9,799 bases of DNA from Bacteroidales bacterium (lineage in GTDB: Bacteria > Bacteroidota > Bacteroidia > Bacteroidales > SM23-62), in the NCBI GenBank assembly GCA_016783865.1, contig JADHVS010000166.1, positions 1 to 9,799 on the forward strand, given 5' to 3'. The notes below the pieces were generated by a model. It made no database searches, had not been told where the DNA came from, and was given only the letters and a program-made list of their open reading frames with translations. The position numbers and the translations under genes were made by a program. Position 1 is the stretch's first letter. Every line of letters starts with the position of its first letter. Positions 1 through 5,544 of this stretch are shown one piece after another.

Positions 1-16
1 TAAATTCGGAATGACT
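1..16. repeat. Edge of a second copy of the palindromic intergenic element, cut by the window start
   Basis: Bases 5-16 (TTCGGAATGACT) are identical to bases 7147-7158, the right end of the 88-bp palindromic element after purH. All 16 bases match that end at 14 of 16 positions. Read on the minus strand, the same 16 bases also match the element's left end (7069-7084) at 13 of 16, because the two ends are imperfect inverted repeats, so orientation cannot be decided. The stretch touches the stop codon of the minus-strand aminotransferase gene, just as the full copy starts directly after the purH stop. Only one end is visible, so its extent is unknown. Confidence 0.6.
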
Positions 17-1189
17 CTACAATTGATCAACAGCCTTTTTTAACTGGTTCAGAGCCTGCTTCAATACCGATCTCGGGCAGGCCACGTTCATTCTCTGATA
101 TCCAGATCCACCAGTTCCGAAACTGGGTCCGTCACTGCATCCAAGTCCTGCTTTTTCAATCATGAATTGTTTTAACTCATCATCTGTCATTTCCAGTGCC
201 GACATATCAAGCCATAACAGGTAAGTGGCTTCGGGTTCAACCAGCTTGATCCGGGGTAACTCCTTCTCCAGAAATGATCTCAGGTAATCAACATTCCCCG
301 ACAGGTACCCGAGCAGCTGGTTTAACCAATCATTACCATGCCGGTATGCTGTCTCAAGAGCGATGTTCCCAAAGATATTTCCCAGCCATAAATGGGCTTG
401 CTCTATCTGATGACTGTATCGCTTTCTTAATCTTTCATTTGAAATAACTGCCAGTGATGCAGACATCCCGGCCAGGTTGAATGTTTTGCTGGGTGCAACA
501 CAGGTAACGGTCATTCCGGCAATCTCTTCAGAAATGCTTGCCAGGGGGATATGTTCATGTCCCGGAAGGATCAGGTCTGAATGGATCTCGTCGGAGATCA
601 TGATGATCTTGTTCTCAATGCATAAAGATGCCAGGTCGTGCAATTCTTCTTTGTGCCATACCCTGCCAACAGGATTGTGCGGGTGGCTGATCAATATCAT
701 TTTAACCGACTGATCAATCTTTCCGGCGAGATGGTCAAGATCCATCGTATACTTCCCATTCGCAAGCTTCAGCGGATTTTCAAGCACCTTCCTGCCATTG
801 CCTTTAATAACATGAAAAAATGGATGGTACACAGGTGGCTGTACAATGACTTTCTCGCCAGATTTACTGAAAGCATTGATCGCAAAATTTAATGCCGGAA
901 CCACCCCGGGTGTAAAAACCATCCATTCACTGCTGATCTCCCATTTCTGACGATTCCTGAACCAATCGATGGCTGATTGGTAAAAGCCTTCAGCCCTTAA
1001 AGAGTATCCAAGGATTTCATGTTCGGTTCTTTTGCGAATGGCTTCCATAACAAAATCAGGAGTTTTGAAATCCATATCGGCTACCCACATAGGGATAACA
1101 TCGGTCGTGCCGAAATAATCTTTGCGATAATCGTACTTGAAGCAATCTGTACCTTCGCGAGGAATGATTTCATCAAAATTGTACTTCAT
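17..1189 (-). CDS. malY: MalY/PatB-family PLP-dependent enzyme (probable cystathionine beta-lyase or aminotransferase)
   Basis: This is a fold-type I PLP enzyme of 390 residues, the usual length for the MalY/PatB family. Family members typically cleave cystathionine or cysteine C-S bonds, giving homocysteine or sulfide plus pyruvate and ammonia; some are annotated as aminotransferases. Visible motifs are MWVADMDF near residue 34, SHPHNPVG at 168-175 with the PLP-contacting Asn172, SDEIHSDL at 199-206 with Asp200, the Schiff-base lysine in APSKTFNLAG (Lys235), and a C-terminal carboxylate-binding Arg373 in MNVACPR. No signal peptide is seen, so it is cytosolic. The start is supported by AAAGGG six bases upstream (1196-1201). 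The thioesterase gene ends 2 bp upstream, so the two are probably co-transcribed and translationally coupled. The family is secure. The exact substrate (cystathionine, cysteine or another amino acid) cannot be read from sequence, and the symbol denotes the family only. Confidence 0.9.
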   Translation of the reverse strand: MKYNFDEIIPREGTDCFKYDYRKDYFGTTDVIPMWVADMDFKTPDFVMEAIRKRTEHEILGYSLRAEGFYQSAIDWFRNRQKWEISSEWMVFTPGVVPALNFAINAFSKSGEKVIVQPPVYHPFFHVIKGNGRKVLENPLKLANGKYTMDLDHLAGKIDQSVKMILISHPHNPVGRVWHKEELHDLASLCIENKIIMISDEIHSDLILPGHEHIPLASISEEIAGMTVTCVAPSKTFNLAGMSASLAVISNERLRKRYSHQIEQAHLWLGNIFGNIALETAYRHGNDWLNQLLGYLSGNVDYLRSFLEKELPRIKLVEPEATYLLWLDMSALEMTDDELKQFMIEKAGLGCSDGPSFGTGGSGYQRMNVACPRSVLKQALNQLKKAVDQL

Positions 1190-1191
1190 GA

Positions 1192-1695
1192 TTATCCCTT
1201 TTCGTTTCCTGCTTCCTTTGTACCGTAATAAAAACTGTCCATATCAGGAAAATACAGCCTTTTCTTTGCTATTTCTTCCGGGTAAATGAAATATTCTATT
1301 TCTGACTCACTGCATATTTCATTGTCGGCATTATATAATTTGACTTCAAGTGTAGCCAGTTTTTTCTCCTGTTTAATAAGGCGGCATGTTAATCTGATAT
1401 TCCCCTTGTTTATATAAACAGGTTTAATGAAGCGGGAATGAATAGTTGACGTAACCCCGGCCGTCCTGGTTTTTACATAAACTGCCCAGCTGGCTATCTC
1501 ATCCATTAAGGTAGCCTGAATGCCACCATGCAATATGTTCAGATATCCCTGGAAGTGGTCTGATGGTTCCCATTCTGATGTCACATAATCTCCGTCTTCA
1601 ACGAAGTTCATCTTAAGACCAATCGGATTGCCTGGATTACACCCAAAACAATCGAATCCTTCCAGTCCCACGAAAGGATTTCGAATTTTTTTCAT
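1192..1695 (-). CDS. PaaI-type hotdog-fold acyl-CoA thioesterase
   Basis: A small cytosolic protein (167 residues from the chosen start) with the single-hotdog layout of the PaaI/4HBT thioesterase family, which hydrolyses acyl-CoA thioesters as dimers or tetramers. The N-terminal CFGCNPGNPIGLKM (16-29) is the Cys-x-x-Cys-x-x-x-NPIGL signature common in this group. HGGIQATLMDE (56-66) contains the HGG motif and the acidic residues on the central hotdog helix expected at the active site. I chose the ATG at 1695 because homologues begin shortly before CFGC. A longer in-frame start at 1767 would add 24 residues translated partly from a non-coding heptamer array. No clear Shine-Dalgarno precedes the chosen start; the leader is A/T-rich. 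It lies 2 bp upstream of the PLP-enzyme gene and is likely the first gene of that operon. The acyl substrate is unknown; a role in clearing stray CoA esters is only a guess. Confidence 0.85.
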   Translation of the reverse strand: MKKIRNPFVGLEGFDCFGCNPGNPIGLKMNFVEDGDYVTSEWEPSDHFQGYLNILHGGIQATLMDEIASWAVYVKTRTAGVTSTIHSRFIKPVYINKGNIRLTCRLIKQEKKLATLEVKLYNADNEICSESEIEYFIYPEEIAKKRLYFPDMDSFYYGTKEAGNEKG

Positions 1696-1760
1696 GAAAT
1701 AATTTTTTGAAATATTTGTATCTTGTCCTGCTTTACTCAAAACCCATGCGCGCACACCAC

Positions 1761-1788
1761 GATTCACGACTCACGATTCACGACTCAC
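1761..1788. repeat. Heptamer tandem array, (GAYTCAC)x4
   Basis: Four perfect 7-base units alternate GATTCAC, GACTCAC, GATTCAC, GACTCAC, so the array is also two copies of a 14-mer. It ends at a T-rich run (1790-1799) and is preceded by a GCGCACACCAC stretch. It lies in the divergent region between the thioesterase gene and rsmA, probably inside the thioesterase leader. The units are directly visible; any function is unknown. Confidence 0.9.
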
Positions 1789-1803
1789 GTTTTTTTATTT
1801 TGG

Positions 1804-1811
1804 CAAACTTA
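1804..1811 (-). promoter_or_regulatory. Candidate -7 element for the thioesterase/PLP-enzyme operon
   Basis: On the minus strand this reads TAAGTTTG, a full match to the Bacteroidota -7 consensus TAnnTTTG. A TTTG lies upstream (plus-strand CAAA at 1825-1828), but the 13-bp gap is shorter than the roughly 19-21 bp usual for the -33 box. Transcription from here would give a leader of about 100 bases carrying the heptamer array. Confidence 0.35.
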
Positions 1812-1836
1812 ACTAATTTAACTGCAAAGATCATTG

Positions 1837-1844
1837 TAAATTTG
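1837..1844 (+). promoter_or_regulatory. Candidate -7 element for rsmA
   Basis: TAAATTTG matches the Bacteroidota TAnnTTTG -7 consensus and lies 17 bases before the rsmA start, implying a very short leader. No convincing TTTG is found at -33. A divergent candidate element (1804-1811, minus) sits 25 bp away. Confidence 0.35.
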
Positions 1845-1861
1845 GGTTAAGGGAAATGTAA

Positions 1862-2635
1862 ATGGATCACATCAGGCCAAAAAAAAGTTTAGGTCAGCAC
1901 TACCTGAAAGATGAGAACATTGCGCGGAAGATAGTAAGCGCTTTGGAGGCTAATGCGGTGGATCATGTCATCGAAGTGGGAGCAGGATCAGGTATCCTGA
2001 CAAAGATCCTGTTTCAGACGGATCGCTTCACCACATGGGCCATCGAGATTGACCAGGAAAGCATTACAACCCTTCGGGATAAATTTCCGGATAAGCATGA
2101 CCGTATCCTGCACAGGAATTTCCTGAAACTGGATCCGGGTGAGCTTACCAGAAAACCTGTCGCTATCATAGGGAATTTGCCTTACAATATCTCCAGCCAG
2201 GTCTTCTTTAAAATACTGGAAAACCGCGACCAGGTTCTTGAGGTGGTTTGTATGGTGCAGAAAGAGGTGGCAGAGAGAATTTCTGCGCCTCATGGTTCAA
2301 AGACCTATGGAATTTTGTCTGTACTGTTGCAGGCCTATTATTCAGTTGATTATTTGTTCACTGTCGGACCTCAGGTTTTTCATCCTGTTCCCAGGGTACA
2401 TTCTGCTGTAATCAGACTGGTCAGAAAAGATATCAGGCATCTCGATTGCGATGAAAATCTGTTTACACGCGTAGTTAAAGCCTCCTTTAACCAACGAAGG
2501 AAAATGATCCGGAACTCTATCAAACAACTCTTGCCGGAAAATCCTCCGGATCATGAACTATTATCGAAAAGGCCGGAACAACTCGATATTTCACAGTTTG
2601 TAATATTAACTTCCTGGTTGCAGGGGATTAATTAA
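1862..2635 (+). CDS. rsmA: 16S rRNA (adenine1518-N6/adenine1519-N6)-dimethyltransferase RsmA (KsgA)
   Basis: SAM-dependent enzyme that dimethylates two adjacent adenines in the 3'-terminal helix 45 loop of 16S rRNA during late 30S assembly. At 257 residues it is of family-typical length. The N-terminal KKSLGQHYL (7-15) is the KsgA hallmark. EVGAGSGILT (38-47) is SAM-binding motif I, IEID (61-64) the acidic ribose-binding loop, and GNLPYNIS (104-111) catalytic motif IV (N-L-P-Y). FNQRRKMIRNS in the C-terminal third is the conserved rRNA-contacting segment. The start is supported by AAGGG at 1849-1853, eight bases upstream. An ATG followed at once by TAA (1856-1861) abuts the true start and is probably chance. 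Its downstream neighbour on the same strand is mgtE, about 100 bp away. Confidence 0.97.
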   Translation: MDHIRPKKSLGQHYLKDENIARKIVSALEANAVDHVIEVGAGSGILTKILFQTDRFTTWAIEIDQESITTLRDKFPDKHDRILHRNFLKLDPGELTRKPVAIIGNLPYNISSQVFFKILENRDQVLEVVCMVQKEVAERISAPHGSKTYGILSVLLQAYYSVDYLFTVGPQVFHPVPRVHSAVIRLVRKDIRHLDCDENLFTRVVKASFNQRRKMIRNSIKQLLPENPPDHELLSKRPEQLDISQFVILTSWLQGIN

Positions 2636-2646
2636 AAGGATTATAT

Positions 2647-2654
2647 TATCTTCG
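2647..2654 (+). promoter_or_regulatory. Candidate -7 element for mgtE
   Basis: TATCTTCG differs from the Bacteroidota TAnnTTTG element by one base. It sits in an A/T-rich patch 11 bases after the rsmA stop codon and would give an mgtE leader of about 75-80 bases. The nearest TTG upstream (2618-2620) is about 26 bp away, longer than usual. Read-through from rsmA is the alternative. Confidence 0.35.
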
Positions 2655-2704
2655 CAACTGATTTGAAATCCAATGAATTAACCCGTTGCGCATACCCACA
2701 CCCA

Positions 2705-2728
2705 CCAGGAACGAAGAACCAGGAACCA
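2705..2728. repeat. Heptamer tandem array, CCAGGAA-type, three units plus a partial
   Basis: Units CCAGGAA (2705-2711), CGAAGAA (2712-2718) and CCAGGAA (2719-2725) are followed by a partial CCA. The middle unit differs at two positions. Just upstream lies TGCGCATACCCACACCCAC, reminiscent of the GCGCACACCAC preceding the array at 1761-1788, although the heptamer sequence differs. It ends just before the mgtE ribosome-binding site, so it is probably in the mgtE leader. Confidence 0.75.
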
Positions 2729-2737
2729 TAAGGAATC

Positions 2738-4096
2738 ATGCCACACAAAATTACCAGAGAATATATCGACAATTTGCAGAAGCTGATTGAGCAGCATGAC
2801 GAGAAGTCGGTTACGACTCTTGTTCAGACCCTGCATGCTGCTGATATTGCCGAGGTCTTCAATGTGTTGTCAATGGAGGAGGCAAAATTCCTGTATATGT
2901 TGCTGGATGGGGAGAAACGGGGCGACGTTATCATTGAGCTGGAAGACGACAGAAGGGAGTGGTTCCTGAAGGCATTATCCGGTAAAGAAATAGCCAGGCA
3001 GTTTATCGAAGAAATGGATTCTGATGACGCAGCTGATGTGATCGGTGAGTTATCAGAAGAAATGCAGGAGGAAGTATTGCAGCATATCAAGGATGTTGAG
3101 CAGGCGGGTGACATTGTTGATCTGCTCAGTTATCATGAGGAAACGGCTGGTGGACTGATGGCCAAAGAGCTTATCCAGGTGGTTGAAAGCTGGGATATCC
3201 CTATCTGTTTACGTGAAATGAGAAAGCAGGCAGAGGATGTAGATGAAGTTTATTTCATTTACGTAGTGGATGAATCCGGTATTCTGAAAGGTACCTTATC
3301 CTTAAAGAGACTGCTGCTATCCAGCAGAAGTGAAAAGGTAGCAGATCTGTACAAATCAGATATTATCTCTGTTAAAACCGATACTCACCGTGAAGATGTA
3401 GCCAATATCATGCGAAAATATGACCTGGTGGCACTGCCTGTTGTCGATTCCATTGGCCGGTTATTAGGTCGTATCACTATCGATGACGTAGTGGATGTAA
3501 TGCAGGAAGAGGCTGAAAGGGATTTCCAGCTGGCATCAGGTATTACAGAGGATATTGAACCATCGGATAACGTATTCCTGTTAACCCGTGCCAGGTTGCC
3601 ATGGCTGTTTATTGGATTATTGGGAGGTATCCTCGCTGCTCTCTTATTGGGTGGGCATGAAGATCAGCTCAGGCTGTATCCTGAAATGGCTTTTTTCATT
3701 CCCCTGATTGCAGCCATGGGAGGCAATGTTGGAGTGCAGTCATCGGCCATTATTGTTCAGGGCCTGGCCAGTAAATCACTGATCCTGGAGTCGGCCGGTA
3801 AGAAACTGATGAAAGAACTTATTGTTGCCGTGATGAACGGTATTACTCTTTCAGCCCTTGCCCTGGCTTATAACCTGGTTCAGAAAGAATCTCTTGCGCT
3901 CACACTGTCAGTGAGTTCGGCCTTATTCTCAGTAATTATTTTTGCTTCGGTTTTCGGGACTTTCATACCCCTGTTGCTTAACCGGTTCAAGATTGATCCT
4001 GCCCTGGCTACGGGACCATTTATCACCACCATGAACGACATCATCAGCCTGTTTATCTATCTGATGATAGGCCGGATGTTATACGGAATAATATAA
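2738..4096 (+). CDS. mgtE: MgtE-family magnesium channel/transporter
   Basis: Inner-membrane Mg2+ channel, 452 residues, the usual length for full MgtE. Domain order is an acidic helical MgtE N domain (about 30-130), a CBS pair (about 140-200 and 203-262) that senses cytosolic Mg2+ in characterised homologues, a connecting helix, and a C-terminal pore domain of about five membrane helices (about 287-452). The pore domain has AMGGNVGVQSSAI (326-338) and GPFITTMNDIISLFIYL (426-442). Asp434 in the latter aligns with the pore Asp known to coordinate Mg2+ in Thermus MgtE. The hinge signature SYHEETAGGLM (131-141) is also present. AAGGA (2730-2734) sits only three bases before the ATG, closer than usual, but the next in-frame Met (residue 45) is well inside the N domain. 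The gene converges on the ABC permease with an 8-bp gap and no obvious hairpin terminator between them. Confidence 0.96.
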   Translation: MPHKITREYIDNLQKLIEQHDEKSVTTLVQTLHAADIAEVFNVLSMEEAKFLYMLLDGEKRGDVIIELEDDRREWFLKALSGKEIARQFIEEMDSDDAADVIGELSEEMQEEVLQHIKDVEQAGDIVDLLSYHEETAGGLMAKELIQVVESWDIPICLREMRKQAEDVDEVYFIYVVDESGILKGTLSLKRLLLSSRSEKVADLYKSDIISVKTDTHREDVANIMRKYDLVALPVVDSIGRLLGRITIDDVVDVMQEEAERDFQLASGITEDIEPSDNVFLLTRARLPWLFIGLLGGILAALLLGGHEDQLRLYPEMAFFIPLIAAMGGNVGVQSSAIIVQGLASKSLILESAGKKLMKELIVAVMNGITLSALALAYNLVQKESLALTLSVSSALFSVIIFASVFGTFIPLLLNRFKIDPALATGPFITTMNDIISLFIYLMIGRMLYGII

Positions 4097-4104
4097 AATC
4101 TGAT

Positions 4105-5370
4105 CTAGAAAGAAGTATTGATGGCGTCTACCGGGTCCATCTTTGCTGCAGAATTGGCCGGTGCAAAACCGGATATGATTCCTATGATTGCAGAAATGGT
4201 TAATCCAAGTACAATGTTTCCGGCAGTCAGGGTGATTTTAAATGATCCCAGTAAATTAAGATAGGTAGCCAGGGAAGTCAATCCAAACACCAGTAACAAT
4301 CCGATAATACCCCCTGCCAGGGCAAGGATAACAGCTTCAGACAGGAACTGGGTCAGAATAAAAAACTTTTTTGCTCCCAGTGCCTTTTGAATCCCTATCT
4401 GAGTGGTTCGTTCCTTGACAGAAACAAACATGATATTGGCTATGCCGAAACCTCCCACCAGTATGGAAAAAATTCCAATAAAGAACCCGGCTATATTAAT
4501 TACCTTAAAGACCTGGTCAAGTCCCTGCGAAATCATGCTGGTCTGATTCAACGCAAATGTATCTTTTGCCCTTGGTTTTAATCTGCGCTCTGACCTTAAT
4601 ATCGACCTGATCTCATTTTTCATTTCTTCGTTGGAGATATTTGGTTTGGCCAAAATCCAGATCATCGGGCCGGCATTATCACTTTTTATATCAACCATCC
4701 TGGCAAGGTATTGAACCGGGAAGAATACGACCTCATCCATGGATCCTCCGCCAAAAAGGCTATTGCCTTCTTTATTAAAAACACCAATAACATTGACCTT
4801 CCGGCCTCCAACCTTGATCTGTTTGCCCAGTGGATTACCGCCTTCAAACAATTTATCGGCGATGGTATACCCGATCACTGCCAGGTTTTTACCACTCGAA
4901 AATTCAAAACTTGTGAGAAACCGGCCCTGGGATAATTCGAAATCACGCAGCTCTTCAAACTCATCAGTACATCCCCAGATATTTACCTGGTCGATTGAAT
5001 TGTTTTCATATTCAACCCGTTTGTTGGAAAAGGCAAAGAATCCGATGACCTGGGCAAATTGTGAACGGTCCTTCAGTGCTTTGTATTCTTGCATTTTCGG
5101 GACGGGCCTGTTCAAGTATTGCCACCATTCAAAATCTTCACCCTCCTCAGGTGCCCATGGCCATTTCTCAACATAGGTGACATTTTCACCAAAACTGGCG
5201 AGGCTTTCCCTGATATTACTTTCCAGAGAATCAATAACAGTGAAAACTGATATAATGGCAAAAATCCCGATCGTAATTCCCAGCAGTGATAGAAAGGTTC
5301 GCAGCCTGTTTATAATGACTGCCCTGAAGGCAAATAGCATGCTCTCGAAGACTAATCTGATGTTTTTCAT
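4105..5370 (-). CDS. MacB/FtsX-type ABC transporter permease without a linked ATPase
   Basis: A 421-residue inner-membrane permease with the four-helix type VII ABC layout: TM1 about 22-46, a large periplasmic MacB-core domain (about 50-285), then TM2 (290-315), TM3 (342-370) and TM4 (384-404). Signatures are NRLRTFLSLLGITIG (21-35), the FtsX-domain coupling stretch VKERTTQIGIQKALGA (318-333), and the C-terminal PANSAAKMDPVDAI (404-417). The periplasmic domain has an aromatic and acidic stretch, WPWAPEEGEDFEWWQYL (70-86), which I recall from other Bacteroidota permeases. Such proteins do mechanotransmission with an ATPase such as MacB or LolD and often a periplasmic adaptor; neither is encoded beside it here. 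Substrate (antibiotic, peptide or lipoprotein) is unknown. The start gives MKNIRLVFES and no Shine-Dalgarno is evident. It is divergent from purH. Confidence 0.9.
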   Translation of the reverse strand: MKNIRLVFESMLFAFRAVIINRLRTFLSLLGITIGIFAIISVFTVIDSLESNIRESLASFGENVTYVEKWPWAPEEGEDFEWWQYLNRPVPKMQEYKALKDRSQFAQVIGFFAFSNKRVEYENNSIDQVNIWGCTDEFEELRDFELSQGRFLTSFEFSSGKNLAVIGYTIADKLFEGGNPLGKQIKVGGRKVNVIGVFNKEGNSLFGGGSMDEVVFFPVQYLARMVDIKSDNAGPMIWILAKPNISNEEMKNEIRSILRSERRLKPRAKDTFALNQTSMISQGLDQVFKVINIAGFFIGIFSILVGGFGIANIMFVSVKERTTQIGIQKALGAKKFFILTQFLSEAVILALAGGIIGLLLVFGLTSLATYLNLLGSFKITLTAGNIVLGLTISAIIGIISGFAPANSAAKMDPVDAINTSF

Positions 5371-5452
5371 TTATCCAGGAAAATTTCACAGAGCGCATAC
5401 CGTCACCTGCCGGATCAGCCACTCCCGAAAATTTGTGTTTACTCTAAGATGG

Positions 5453-5477
5453 TGAAATCCTGTAACATTTGATTTCA
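5453..5477. other. Inverted repeat TGAAATC-N11-GATTTCA
   Basis: Perfect 7-base arms (5453-5459 and 5471-5477) with an 11-base spacer lie in the 174-bp divergent region between the permease gene and purH. The repeat is beside the candidate minus-strand -7 element at 5481-5488, so it could be an operator or a weak leader hairpin. Arms of this length can occur by chance in A/T-rich DNA, so function is unproven. Confidence 0.4.
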
Positions 5478-5480
5478 TTA

Positions 5481-5488
5481 CAAATTTA
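5481..5488 (-). promoter_or_regulatory. Candidate -7 element for the ABC permease gene
   Basis: Reads TAAATTTG on the minus strand, matching TAnnTTTG. The implied leader is about 100 bases. No convincing -33 TTTG is present at the usual distance. The inverted repeat at 5453-5477 would overlap the start of transcription. Confidence 0.3.
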
Positions 5489-5512
5489 CCCAATTTTTAG
5501 GAACATTTTTAA

Positions 5513-5520
5513 TATCTTTG
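5513..5520 (+). promoter_or_regulatory. Candidate -7 element for purH
   Basis: TATCTTTG is a full match to the Bacteroidota -7 consensus TAnnTTTG, set in an A/T-rich tract 24 bases before the purH start. It implies a leader of under 20 bases, consistent with the absence of a Shine-Dalgarno. The -33 region is T-rich (5493-5498) but lacks a clear TTTG. No riboswitch-like structure is seen. Confidence 0.5.
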
Positions 5521-5544
5521 TTCAAATTTAACCAACTAACGTAA

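Noticed and set aside
1706..1725. Plus-strand promoter-like string (TTTG ... TATCTTG) near the thioesterase start
   Set aside because: The spacing between the two boxes is only about 9 bp, the -7 match is imperfect, and it would fire away from the nearest gene start, over 130 bp from rsmA.
1696..1767. Longer start for the thioesterase, adding 24 N-terminal residues from an ATG at 1767
   Set aside because: The extension begins at the edge of the heptamer array, is translated from A/T-rich intergenic DNA, lacks a ribosome-binding site, and precedes the point where family members normally begin.
1856..1861. ATG-TAA start-stop directly before the rsmA start, possibly a minimal regulatory ORF
   Set aside because: The Shine-Dalgarno AAGGG is only 2 bases from this ATG but 8 bases from the rsmA ATG, which is the proper distance. 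Short ATG-TAA strings are common by chance in A/T-rich leaders.
2636..2737. Mg2+-sensing riboswitch (M-box or similar) in the mgtE leader
   Set aside because: The gap between rsmA and mgtE is only about 100 bp and contains a heptamer array and no conserved multi-stem fold that I can see; an M-box is larger.
4097..4104. Bidirectional terminator between convergent mgtE and the permease gene
   Set aside because: The gap is only 8 bp and no stem-loop with a T-tract is visible across it.
4739..5176. 145-codon open frame antisense to the ABC permease
   Set aside because: It overlaps the periplasmic domain of a clear permease gene, has low-complexity Ser/Pro-rich composition and no ribosome-binding site.
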